Assembly (NCBI RefSeq): GCF_016862895.1
Contig: NZ_BONV01000015.1
Span: 62,001-126,000 of the forward strand
Origin: Planotetraspora kaengkrachanensis
Lineage (GTDB): Bacteria > Actinomycetota > Actinomycetes > Streptosporangiales > Streptosporangiaceae
Direction: 5' to 3'
DNA: 64,000 nt
Below, piece after piece: positions 47,913 to 55,437 of this stretch. The position numbers were made by a program, and so were the translations under genes. A model generated the notes under the pieces. It was not told the origin of the DNA and searched no databases. It saw nothing but the letters and a program-made list of their open reading frames with translations. How positions within the stretch are numbered: the first letter of the stretch is position 1; every line of letters starts with the position of its first letter.

Positions 47913-47937
47913 GCCGGTTTTGGGTAATGTAACCGGC
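47913..47937. promoter_or_regulatory. inverted repeat upstream of the acidic protein gene
   Basis: GCCGGTT (47913-47919) and AACCGGC (47931-47937) form a 7-base inverted repeat with an 11-base spacer around a TAATGT element, just upstream of the ribosome site of the gene at 47959. It may be an operator or a promoter-proximal hairpin. Confidence 0.4.
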
Positions 47938-47958
47938 AAGTAGGGGGCAGGAGGTGGC

Positions 47959-48315
47959 ATGAACAGGTTCGTTCACGTGATGCCGCTCGACGACGTCATC
48001 AGCCATGAGGGCACGCCGGACTGCATCTGTGGACCGGCCGGGCAGATCGTGAGCGCGGCGGACCTCCTGGAGGACCCCGACCTCGACGGCGTCGTCGACC
48101 CTGACGACCTGACCGACCTCGAGGACGAGGACGTCCTGGACGGCGCGGACTCCCCCGGCATCGGCCTGGCCGACTGGGAGCGGGCGGACGGCCTGGAACA
48201 GGCGGACGAGGACGACGGACCTGAGGGCGACCCCCGCCTGGCGGTCTGCATCATCATCTACCACCACTACGCCCTACGCCCCTGCTACGAATGGGAAGCC
48301 TCCCCCGAGCCCTAA
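47959..48315 (+). CDS. small acidic protein of unknown function
   Basis: 118 residues with an Asp/Glu-rich middle (DLTDLEDEDVLDGADSPG). The N-terminus MNRFVHVMPLDDVISHEGTP followed by DCICGP resembles small actinomycete proteins that start with HVMPxDDxxxH and a CxCGP motif, some of which are phage- or element-associated (recalled). The C-terminal end is hydrophobic and Cys/Tyr-rich (AVCIIIYHHYALRPC). ATG 47959 has a strong GGAGG. The stop is directly followed by the 53-bp repeat array. Confidence 0.65.
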   Translation: MNRFVHVMPLDDVISHEGTPDCICGPAGQIVSAADLLEDPDLDGVVDPDDLTDLEDEDVLDGADSPGIGLADWERADGLEQADEDDGPEGDPRLAVCIIIYHHYALRPCYEWEASPEP

Positions 48316-48336
48316 CCCCTCCGCGAACCCCTCCGC

Positions 48337-48809
48337 GTGATCATGCACAGATTCGCGGAGATGCCGTCCGACCAGCCCCACACCGCGCGTGATCATGCAC
48401 ACCCTCGCGGGGAGACCCTCCGACCAACCCCTTCACAGTTCGTGATCATGCACACATTCTGCGCGATCCCGCGCGACCTGCGCCGACACCTCCCGTGATC
48501 ATGCACAGATTCGGCGGGATCACCTCCGACCTGCACAGACCCTTTTCGTGATCATGCGCGTCGATCGCACGGGCCAGCTCGCCGCGATGATCGCGTTCGC
48601 GACCGATACCTGCCGTACGGCACGCAAGGGGTACCTACCTGCATGATCACGGACTGGATCAGCCAAGGTCACACGGCGGTGGCGCGAACCCGTGCATGAT
48701 CACGGCAGGCCTTACCGCAGGCAAGCGGACACTTCCCCGAATTTGTGCATGATCACGAAAGGTGCCTGCGCAGGTCAGGTGGGCTGCCACCGAATGTGTG
48801 CATGATCAC
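48337..48809. repeat. array of nine 53-bp units in inverted-repeat arrangement, core GTGATCATGCAC
   Basis: The core GTGATCATGCAC (often extended to ACANATTCG) begins at 48337, 48389, 48442, 48495 and 48548 (last copy with GCGC) on the + strand; its reverse complement ends at 48650 (first base changed), 48703, 48756 and 48809. Spacing is 52-53 bases in both arms, five helical turns, and the two arms meet symmetrically at about 48599. Sequence between cores is degenerate but shares blocks such as CTCCGACC and GACCTGC. The array fills the whole gap between the convergent genes ending at 48315 and 48884. No coding sequence is evident. Confidence 0.9.
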
Positions 48810-48871
48810 GCCCAAGAATCACGCCCAAGAATCACGCCTAAGGGTCACGCCCAAGGGTCACACCTAAGGGG
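48807..48871. repeat. five 13-bp tandem repeats adjoining the 53-bp array
   Basis: Copies of CACGCCCAAGAAT or CACGCCTAAGGGT start at 48807, 48820, 48833, 48846 and 48859. The first begins within the last core of the 53-bp array and the last ends 13 bases before the TetR stop. Confidence 0.85.
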
Positions 48872-48883
48872 TTGCCTGAGGGG

Positions 48884-49486
48884 TCAGGGGAAGGCTCGGA
48901 GGGCGATTTCGACGGCGCGGGCCAGTTCCTCGCGGGTGGCGCCGGCGGAGGCGTGGACGGCCAGGCCCTCCGACACGGTCATGACGTAGCGGGCGAGGTC
49001 GTCGGGATCGTTCTCGGGGGCCAGGTCACCGTCCTCGATCGCGCGGCGGAACCGGTCGCGCATCGCGACCTCCCCACCCTTGCGCGCCTGGGCGAGGGTC
49101 TCGGTCACCTCGGCGTTGTCGGGCCCGCAGGACAGACCGCCCTGAATGGACAGACACCCCGGCGGCCGCCCCGGCATGGTCACGGCCTTCGCGTTCTCCC
49201 GCAGGAAGGTCTCGGCGACCTTCCTGGCGGTCGGCGCGGCCAGGGCGTCGCGCGCGTAGGCCATGTCGACCGCGGCGTAGCGGGCGAGCACCTTGCCGAA
49301 CAGGTCACGCTTGTTGCCGAAGGCGGCGTACATGCTGGTCTTGTTGATTCCCATCGCCTCGGTGAGGTCACTGAGCGAGGCGCCCTCGTAGCCCTGACGC
49401 CAGAAGACCTCGAGTGCCCGGTCCAGCGCCGCATCGGCGTCGAATCCGCGAGGCCGGCCGATCACGGCCCGTCCAGTGCTGCTCAT
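48884..49486 (-). CDS. TetR-family transcriptional regulator
   Basis: 200 residues. HTH region ALDRALEVFWRQGYEGASLS and LTEAMGINKTSMYAAFGNKR, typical of the TetR group with a C-terminal domain containing GCLSIQGGLSCGP (the C-x-x-x-G pattern often seen in regulators of electrophile- or quinone-responsive oxidoreductases). ATG 49486 is used because the short family start SSTGRAVIGRPRG follows. It is divergent from an SDR gene (49600), and the 113-base gap contains a 22-base perfect palindrome, so it likely represses the SDR and itself. Confidence 0.92.
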   Translation of the reverse strand: MSSTGRAVIGRPRGFDADAALDRALEVFWRQGYEGASLSDLTEAMGINKTSMYAAFGNKRDLFGKVLARYAAVDMAYARDALAAPTARKVAETFLRENAKAVTMPGRPPGCLSIQGGLSCGPDNAEVTETLAQARKGGEVAMRDRFRRAIEDGDLAPENDPDDLARYVMTVSEGLAVHASAGATREELARAVEIALRAFP

Positions 49487-49509
49487 GCGCTTCAGGGTAC
49501 CCAACACAA

Positions 49510-49573
49510 ACCGATCGGTACACAAGTCGGCCGGGCGGTGCTATGGTCGGTTTCGGTACCGATCGGTACCGAA
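49510..49573. promoter_or_regulatory. palindromic TetR operators between TetR and SDR genes
   Basis: A 22-base perfect palindrome at 49552-49573 (each half TTCGGTACCGA or its complement, centre at 49562/49563) contains the core ACCGATCGGT, and a second copy of that 10-base core lies at 49510-49519. The centres are 48 bases apart. Confidence 0.75.
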
Positions 49574-49599
49574 GTTTTCGCAGGAACAGGATTAGAACT

Positions 49600-50349
49600 A
49601 TGGGACAGCTCGAAGGCAGGACCGCCGTCGTCACCGGGGGCACCACGGGCATCGGACTCGCCGCGGCGCAGCGACTGGCGCAGGAGGGCGCGTTCGTGTT
49701 CGTCGCCGGCAGGCGCAGGCCGGAACTCGACGACGCGGTACGGAAGATCGGCCCCAACGCCGTCGGCGTCCAGGGCGATGTATCGGACCTGGCTGACCTC
49801 GACCGCCTTTACGCCGCGGTCGAGCAGCGGGGACAGGGAGTGGACGTGCTGTTCGCCAACGCGGGAGGCGGCGCCTTCGCGCCGCTCGAGCAGGTCACCG
49901 AGGAGCACTTCGACCGGACCTTCGACACCAACGTCAAGGGCACACTCTTCACCGTCCAGAAGGCGCTGCCACTGCTCAACGACGGCGCGTCGATCATCTT
50001 GACCTCCTCCAGCAGCGCGGACTCGGGCGACGAGGCCTTCGGCGTGTACGCGGCGTCCAAGGCGGCCATCCGCTCCTTCGCCCGCACCTGGGCCAACGAA
50101 CTCCGGGTCCGCGGCATCCGGGTCAACGCCATCACACCCGGGCCGGTCGACACTCCCGGATTCAGCGGCCTGGCCCCCGACGAGGAGCAGGCCGAGCAGC
50201 TCAAGGGCTACATGGCGAGCCAGGTGCCCATGGGCAGGATGGGCCGGCCGGAGGAGGTCGCCGACGCGGTCCTGTTCCTCGCCTCCGGTCAGAGCACCTT
50301 CGTCACCGGCTCCAACCTCTACGTCGACGGCGGCTTGAACCAGATCTGA
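49600..50349 (+). CDS. short-chain dehydrogenase/reductase
   Basis: 249 residues, classical SDR: cofactor motif TAVVTGGTTGIGLAAAQRLA, NAG (FANAGGG), catalytic Ser-Tyr-Lys (SSSSADSGDEAFGVYAASKA) and the conserved PGPVDTPGF. The cofactor arginines after beta-2 (GRRRPELDDA) suggest NADP(H). The protein ends in FVTGSNLYVDGGLNQ. It forms a divergent pair with the TetR gene and is probably co-transcribed with the F420-type enzyme that follows 34 bases later. Confidence 0.93.
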   Translation: MGQLEGRTAVVTGGTTGIGLAAAQRLAQEGAFVFVAGRRRPELDDAVRKIGPNAVGVQGDVSDLADLDRLYAAVEQRGQGVDVLFANAGGGAFAPLEQVTEEHFDRTFDTNVKGTLFTVQKALPLLNDGASIILTSSSSADSGDEAFGVYAASKAAIRSFARTWANELRVRGIRVNAITPGPVDTPGFSGLAPDEEQAEQLKGYMASQVPMGRMGRPEEVADAVLFLASGQSTFVTGSNLYVDGGLNQI

Positions 50350-50383
50350 GACCAGAGCCGACAGACGGACAGGAGCGTCAACG

Positions 50384-51241
50384 ATGGACCTGGGACGAAC
50401 GGGAATCTGGAGCACGGAACTCCGCCTCGGCGATCCGGGCGAGACGACGGACGCCGCGGCCGAACTCGACGATCTCGGCTGGGGAACACTGTGGATCCCC
50501 GGCCTGGGCGGCGGCGACGTCCTCGGTGACATGGAAAGGCTGCTGCGGGCCACCCGTACGGCCAAGGTGGCCGCCGGCGTCATCAGCATCTGGCGGCACG
50601 ACGCCGAGGAGATCGCCCGGGGGCACGCCGCGCTCCGGGAGTCGTACGGCGCACGCATCCTCACTGGCCTCGGGGTGAGCGACCCCGCCACCGCGGCCGG
50701 AGCGGGCCGCCCGTTCCGGCCGGTGGCGGACATGAACGGGTATCTCGACCGCCTCGACCACGCGGACGTCCCCCTCCCCGCGGACGAGCGCATCCTGGCC
50801 GCGCTGGGCCCGCACCTCGTACGGCTGGGCGGGCGACGCACCTCGGGGGTGCACCCGTTCATGGTCACGCCCGAGTCCACGGCGGCCACGCGGGAGTCGC
50901 TCGGGCGGGGGCCAACGCTCGCCCCCTACCAGGCCGTCGTGCTGGACAGGGATCCCGAGAGGGCCCGTGCCACCGCGCGCGGCTTCCTGGGGCCGTTCCT
51001 GACCATGGGTCACTACACCAGAAGTCTGCGGCGCCAAGGGTTCGCCGACGAGGATCTGGCCGACGGCGGCAGCGACCGCCTGATCGACGGAGTCGTGGCC
51101 TGGGGGGAGGTCGAGGCGATCGCCGGCCGCGTGAGAGAACACCACGACGCGGGGGCCGACCACGTCGCCCTCCACGTCCTGCGTGCGGACGGGACGTTCC
51201 CGCGCCGTGAGTGGCGAGAGCTGGCGCCCCTCACCCGCTGA
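50384..51241 (+). CDS. LLM-class F420-dependent oxidoreductase (TIGR03620 type)
   Basis: 285 residues of the luciferase-like TIM barrel: ELDDLGWGTLWIPGLGGGDV, TRTAKVAAGVISIWRHDAEE, RILTGLGVSDPATAAGAG and GADHVALHVL near the end, a pattern typical of an actinobacterial F420-dependent subfamily. Substrate unknown. ATG 50384 follows GGAGCG 34 bases after the SDR stop, so the pair probably acts on one redox pathway under the TetR at 48884. Confidence 0.9.
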   Translation: MDLGRTGIWSTELRLGDPGETTDAAAELDDLGWGTLWIPGLGGGDVLGDMERLLRATRTAKVAAGVISIWRHDAEEIARGHAALRESYGARILTGLGVSDPATAAGAGRPFRPVADMNGYLDRLDHADVPLPADERILAALGPHLVRLGGRRTSGVHPFMVTPESTAATRESLGRGPTLAPYQAVVLDRDPERARATARGFLGPFLTMGHYTRSLRRQGFADEDLADGGSDRLIDGVVAWGEVEAIAGRVREHHDAGADHVALHVLRADGTFPRREWRELAPLTR

Positions 51242-51325
51242 CGCCTCCGGATGCCGAGGGCGTACGGCTCCCGTGACCCGCGGCACTGGTGTCGCTCATC
51301 CCGCGTCAGCCCGGCGCCCACGCCG

Positions 51326-51545
51326 CCGCGCGATCGCCGAGAGCGGCTACGTCGTCAACCGCAACGCCCGCAGCCTCGTCACGCAGCGGACCGGGTCGGT
51401 CGTCATGGTGCTGTCCGAGCCGCACGAGAGGGCCGATGGACACGCCGGGCGCCACCCAGCGGTTGGAGGGCTTCCTGACGCCGTGGTCGAAGGCGGAGCG
51501 CGGCGTCAGGTGGGGCGTCGGTGTCCGGATCGCATCGTCTGATCG
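51326..51545 (+). pseudogene. LacI-family regulator remnant
   Basis: AIAESGYVVNRNARSLVTQR then TGSVVMVLSEPHER matches the hinge and start of the sugar-binding domain of LacI/PurR proteins. At about 51430 similarity switches to another frame (MDTPGATQRLEGFLTPWSKA, then ERGVRWGV), a later part of the same family, with the intervening region deleted. No HTH is left upstream and no C-terminus downstream. A dead fragment; the 230 bases after it (51546-51773) hold nothing I can support beyond promoter-like sequence. Confidence 0.6.
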
Positions 51546-51773
51546 GCGCGGGCGGGCGGACACCCGAAACGGACAAAGTTCCTGCTAAGTGGATAATTAG
51601 GCAGATAATGCGCGCCGCCGCGTCCCGGGCCGGCCGGGGCGAGCCGCACCGAACGGCGCCCGCGTACGGCGGAGGCCGCCGTACGCACCATCGACACTGC
51701 AAGCGGAAAACAAGGGGACCGCAAGCGGGAGGGAGCATAGTCTGCTCACCATCGTCGCAAGGAGGCACGGATC

Positions 51774-51875
51774 ATGAGACGGATAAGGATCTCCCGGCCA
51801 CGCCGCACCCGCCGCGTCACCGGCCTCTTCGACCTCGATCTCCGCTCCCCCTCCGGCCGCCGCCTGCCTTACTGA
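51774..51875 (+). CDS. tiny basic peptide, 33 residues
   Basis: A complete small ORF with a strong ribosome site (AAGGAGG, eight bases before ATG 51774), encoding a peptide that begins MRRIRISRPRRTRRVTG and ends LRSPSGRRLPY. Very basic N-terminal half. No family recognised. Part of an otherwise gene-free stretch between the LacI remnant and a second small basic ORF at 51954. It could be a leader peptide, a small regulatory peptide or chance; the ribosome site favours translation. Confidence 0.4.
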   Translation: MRRIRISRPRRTRRVTGLFDLDLRSPSGRRLPY

Positions 51876-51953
51876 TCTCTTTACGCCTGCTTTACGCGAT
51901 CCCCTGTATTTATCTGGGACGGATAACGGAATCATCACGGTCGGGGGGTCTAC

Positions 51954-52115
51954 ATGCTCAAGGTGGTGCCGTCTCTCGCCAAGGTCAGGGACATCAGTCC
52001 GTTCCTGCGCCGCAGGCCCATCCGGCCCAGCCGCAAGGTCGTCGACCTGCGGGCCTACACCGGAGGCAACGTCATCCGACTCCCCCGCACCTCGGGTCCG
52101 ACCCCGGCGGCGTGA
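51954..52115 (+). CDS. small basic protein, 53 residues
   Basis: Begins MLKVVPSLAKVRDISPFLRR, continues RPIRPSRKVVDLRAYTGGNV and ends with IRLPRTSG plus a Pro/Ala tail. Preceded by GGGGGG a few bases before ATG 51954. Third codon positions are strongly GC, as in real genes here. It shares a loose pattern with the 33-residue peptide upstream (basic RP..R, then VVDL/LFDLDLR, then RLP), so they may be related. Function unknown. Confidence 0.45.
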   Translation: MLKVVPSLAKVRDISPFLRRRPIRPSRKVVDLRAYTGGNVIRLPRTSGPTPAA

Positions 52116-52179
52116 TCGGATCCGGCGGCAGGCCTCTGAGGCTTCCGGCCGGCTCCGCACTTGGGTTAGATGTCACCTT

Positions 52180-52824
52180 ATGAGTGATCTGTCGGCTACC
52201 AGCCGAACCCGCCACAGCCGGCTCCGGGAGCAGGGCCGCACCGACCGCGCCGATCTCTTCGCGGTCCTGAACGCCGGGTTCATCTGCCACCTGGGGATCG
52301 TCGTCGACGGCGACCCCATGGTCGTGCCGACCGTCTACGGATTCGACTCAGGCCACATCTACGTGCACGGATCGGTCGCCAGCCGCAGCCTCACCTCGGG
52401 GACGACCGTGTGCGTGACGATCACCCACGTCGACGGCCTCGTGCTCGCCCGCTCGGTGTTCGAGCACGGGGTCAACTACCGCAGCGCCATGATCTACGGC
52501 GTTCCGCGCGTGCTTGAGGGCGAGGAGAAACTGGCCGCGCTCGAATGCCTGACCGAGCACGTCGCCCCCGGCCAGTGGGACTACGCGCGCCGGCCCAACC
52601 GCAAGGAACTGGCCGCCACGACCATGCTGGCGATCCCTCTGGAGGAGGCCTCGGTCAAGGTGCGGCAGGGCCCGCCGGAGGACGCCGACGACCCGCACGA
52701 CGTCTGGGCGGGCGTGCTGCCGCTGTCGACCTCGTGGCGGGAACCGGTCACCGACCCGCACGCGAGCCACCCGGTCCCCGACCACGTCGCCCGCCGGACG
52801 TCCGGAGATCAGGGAGTCGTCTGA
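52180..52824 (+). CDS. pyridoxamine 5'-phosphate oxidase-like flavin-binding protein
   Basis: 214 residues, split-barrel fold: LFAVLNAGFICHLGIVVDGD, PMVVPTVYGFDSGHIYVHGS, SGTTVCVTITHVDGLVLARS and YRSAMIYGVPRVLEGEEKLA match the PNPOx-like/NimA group that binds FMN or F420. Role is unknown; similar proteins reduce nitro or heme-like substrates. The ATG at 52180 follows a TTAGAT element eight bases away. Its 3' end overlaps the convergent SDR gene by 16 bases (52809-52824). Confidence 0.9.
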   Translation: MSDLSATSRTRHSRLREQGRTDRADLFAVLNAGFICHLGIVVDGDPMVVPTVYGFDSGHIYVHGSVASRSLTSGTTVCVTITHVDGLVLARSVFEHGVNYRSAMIYGVPRVLEGEEKLAALECLTEHVAPGQWDYARRPNRKELAATTMLAIPLEEASVKVRQGPPEDADDPHDVWAGVLPLSTSWREPVTDPHASHPVPDHVARRTSGDQGVV

Positions 52825-53615
52825 CCCAGCGCACGGCGGATGAGATCGTCGCTCAGCACGCGCAGGCGGGCCCTGGCCTCGGCGTCGTACGCCTGGGAGT
52901 CCGCTCGGGCCTCGCGCGTGCCGTTGAAGTAGCGGCCACTCGGGACGTCCTCGTCGATGAGGCGCAGGGTCGCGTCGCCCCCCTCACTCACCGGCGAGAG
53001 GATCGGGGCCCCCGAGTCACGGACCATCGTGGTGTCCATGTAGGTCGCCGGGTGCAGGGCGGTGACGGACACCCCCTGACCGGCCAGTTCGGCCGCCAGG
53101 TCGACGGTGAACATGATCTGCGCCAGCTTGCTCTGCGAGTACGCCCGCTGCCTGCCGTACTCCTTCGTGAGCAGGGGATCGCCGAAGTCGATCGCCTGCT
53201 GACCCGCCGAGGCCACGTTCACGATCCGGGCGGGAGCCGACCTGACCAGCAGCGGGACGAGCCGCCGGGCCAGGTGACAGCCGGCCAGATAGTTCACCGC
53301 GAACCTGAGCTCGATGCCGTCACGGCTCTCCTCCCTGCCGGATCCGGGCACTCCCCCGCCGATGCCCGCGTTGTTCACGAGCACGTCCAGCCGGTCGAAC
53401 CGCTCCTCGACCTCGGTGGCCATGCGGTCGACCTGGCGAAGGTCCGCCAGGTCCGCCAGCACGCCCTCGGTGGCGCCGCCGATCTCCTCGCGCACCCGTC
53501 GCACCCGGTCGGCGTCCCGTCCGTGGACGATCACCCGGTCGCCCCTGGAGGCGATGCGCCCGGCGAGGTGACGGCCCAGGCCGTCCGTTGCGCCGGTGAT
53601 GAGAATCGTCCTCAT
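52809..53615 (-). CDS. short-chain dehydrogenase/reductase
   Basis: 268 residues. TILITGATDGLGRHLAGRIA (cofactor), VIVHGRDADRVRRVREEI (NADP-type Arg), LVNNAGIGGG, NVASAGQQAID and YSQSKLAQIMF (catalytic Tyr-Lys), the extended type related to retinol-dehydrogenase-like and protochlorophyllide-reductase-like SDRs. It is divergent from the TetR gene at 53692, with two related palindromic sites between them, so it is probably repressed by that TetR. Confidence 0.92.
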   Translation of the reverse strand: MRTILITGATDGLGRHLAGRIASRGDRVIVHGRDADRVRRVREEIGGATEGVLADLADLRQVDRMATEVEERFDRLDVLVNNAGIGGGVPGSGREESRDGIELRFAVNYLAGCHLARRLVPLLVRSAPARIVNVASAGQQAIDFGDPLLTKEYGRQRAYSQSKLAQIMFTVDLAAELAGQGVSVTALHPATYMDTTMVRDSGAPILSPVSEGGDATLRLIDEDVPSGRYFNGTREARADSQAYDAEARARLRVLSDDLIRRALGQTTP

Positions 53616-53634
53616 GCCGTTCCCCTGATTAAAT

Positions 53635-53676
53635 CGAGACATTATGCCTCGTAAAGGCTAAACGAGACACCGTGTC
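53635..53676. promoter_or_regulatory. two related operators between SDR and TetR genes
   Basis: CGAGACATTATGCCTCG (53635-53651, imperfect palindrome) and CGAGACACCGTGTC (53663-53676, with perfect core GACACCGTGTC) start with the same CGAGACA and lie 28 bases apart in a 76-base divergent gap. Confidence 0.6.
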
Positions 53677-53691
53677 CTGTAAAGTGACCGC

Positions 53692-54222
53692 ATGGTCGGC
53701 AGACCGCGCAGCGAAGCTTCCCGCAGGGCCATCCTCGAGGCCGCCCTGCGGCTGTGTGAACGCGACGGCTATCCGAACGTGACGCTCAAGGCCGTCGCCG
53801 CGGAGGCGGGCACCGGCCGTCAGACGCTCTACCGGTGGTGGAACACCAAGGCCGACGTGCTCCTGGAGGCCATGACCACCATCGTCGCGCCGCGCATCCC
53901 CCCGTCGCCGCCCGACCTGCGGTCCTTCCTGCTGGACACCTTCGCCCTGACGGACGGAGTCGCCGGACGCGTGGTCGTGGGGCTCATGGCCGAGGCGCAG
54001 AGCGACCCCGATCTCGCGGAACGGTTGCGTACCCTGCTCATCGGCCCCCGGCGGGCCGCGCTGAGGAAGGTGCTGGAGGGCGCCCTCTCCTCGCACGCCG
54101 ACCTCGACCTGACCGTCGACATGATCTTCGGGGCGATGTGGTACCGGCTGCTCAACCGGCATGCGCCCGTCGACGCCGCCCTCGCCGAAGAGATCACGGA
54201 CCTGGTGCGGAGGATCAGCTGA
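53692..54222 (+). CDS. TetR-family transcriptional regulator
   Basis: 176 residues: RRAILEAALRLCERDGYPNV and AAEAGTGRQTLYRWWNTKAD form the HTH; the helical ligand domain has TetR_C_16-like features (AEAQSDPDLAERLRTLLIGP). Start ATG 53692. Divergent from the SDR. Its 3' end overlaps the GNAT gene by eight bases (54215-54222). Confidence 0.92.
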   Translation: MVGRPRSEASRRAILEAALRLCERDGYPNVTLKAVAAEAGTGRQTLYRWWNTKADVLLEAMTTIVAPRIPPSPPDLRSFLLDTFALTDGVAGRVVVGLMAEAQSDPDLAERLRTLLIGPRRAALRKVLEGALSSHADLDLTVDMIFGAMWYRLLNRHAPVDAALAEEITDLVRRIS

Positions 54223-54796
54223 GACGACGATCGATCCGCAAGTGGAGCGGCGGATGCCCGGGAGACTCGAAGCCGAGAGACCGATACAGGCTCATGCCGT
54301 CCTGGGTGGCGTTGAGGCTGATCACCCCGACCTCCGTCTCGTCACGGAACCAGCCGAGCAGCGCGACCAGGCACGCCCTCGCGTATCCCAGTCGCCGGCC
54401 GCGCACGTCCGTGCTGATGTTGAAAACGTGGCCGTGGCATCCACCGGCGTTCGTCGGGCTGGGCGCACGGTCCTCGCAGATCCCCGCGGCACAGCTCACG
54501 ACGCCCAGTTCGGGATCGTCGGCCACGAACGCCGCGAACCGCGACGGCTCCTTCAGCCGCTCCTCGAACCAGGAGACGGCGCCGTGACGCCATGCGGCGT
54601 CCCGGCCGCCGATGTCGAGACCCATCTCCCCGAGCATGAGCGCGCGGAGCCGTACCAACGCGGGGACATCGCCCGGTACGGCCCGCCGGACCCGCGACGC
54701 GGCGGGAGTCCCGGGCTCGGAGCCGCCGGCCGGGCCGGGCCCCGCGACCGGATCTGAAGTTCCCCGACCCCTTGGGTCGTCAGCTGACACCGGCAT
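54215..54796 (-). CDS. GNAT-family N-acetyltransferase
   Basis: 193 residues. The GNAT core is CHGHVFNISTDVRGRRLGYA (motif A, RGRRLGYA) and LNATQDGMSLYRSLGFE. The first 35 residues are Pro/Gly-rich (GPGPAGGSEPGTPAAS) and probably a disordered extension or an overlong start. Substrate unknown. It converges on the TetR gene, overlapping by eight bases. Confidence 0.88.
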   Translation of the reverse strand: MPVSADDPRGRGTSDPVAGPGPAGGSEPGTPAASRVRRAVPGDVPALVRLRALMLGEMGLDIGGRDAAWRHGAVSWFEERLKEPSRFAAFVADDPELGVVSCAAGICEDRAPSPTNAGGCHGHVFNISTDVRGRRLGYARACLVALLGWFRDETEVGVISLNATQDGMSLYRSLGFESPGHPPLHLRIDRRLS

Positions 54797-54962
54797 GTTC
54801 CCATCGTGCGCCTCGCCGTCCGGCCGGACGACGGCCGGAACCGCTCAGCGGCCGGAGCCGATCGACGGCCGGAGCCGGTCGGCGGGCCCGGACCGCCGCT
54901 CGCGGTCCTCCTCGCGCTCCGCTTACGCGACCGCCCGCTCATCAACGGCGCCATGATGCAGG

Positions 54963-55406
54963 ATGGTGGATGTGACCCCTTCGCCAGCGGTCGTCCAGCC
55001 GGATCGGGAGCTCATCATCGAGATCCTCGACGAGCTGGATCTCGAGCACACCGTCGACTCCGAGGGGGATCTCGCGATCTCGACCTCGGAACTGACGGTC
55101 TTCTTCCTGTTCGGCTCGGAGGGAGACCTTTTCACGATCCGGACCTTCTACGACCGGCACTACTCGGTCGACGAGAAGCCGATGCTGCTCACGGCGCTGA
55201 ACGAGTGGAACGCCGACACCATGTGGCCGAAGGTCTACGCGTTCACCCCGGACAGCGGCCTGATCCGGGTCATCGGCGACGCGCAGCTGTACATCGGCGC
55301 GGGCGTCACCCGGGAGCATCTCACCACGGTCATCGCCCACTGGGTCAGGTTCGCGATCAAGTTCCACCGCTGGCTGGCCGACCGCCTCGCCTTCGAGTCC
55401 GACTGA
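54963..55406 (+). CDS. YbjN domain-containing protein
   Basis: 147 residues. ELIIEILDELDLEHTVDSEG, FFLFGSEGDLFTIRTFYDRH and LTALNEWNADTMWPKVYAFT match the YbjN fold, common in bacteria as a small chaperone-like or regulatory protein. Function unproved. Start at ATG 54963 follows GGATGGTGG; an earlier in-frame ATG is not evident. Single gene. Confidence 0.86.
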   Translation: MVDVTPSPAVVQPDRELIIEILDELDLEHTVDSEGDLAISTSELTVFFLFGSEGDLFTIRTFYDRHYSVDEKPMLLTALNEWNADTMWPKVYAFTPDSGLIRVIGDAQLYIGAGVTREHLTTVIAHWVRFAIKFHRWLADRLAFESD

Positions 55407-55437
55407 GCGGCTCAGGCCGGACCGGGCGGCTGAGCCG

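Noticed and set aside
48337-48809. CRISPR array
   Set aside because: The conserved part is only 12-19 bases, the rest is partly conserved rather than unique, orientation inverts at the centre, and no cas genes are near.
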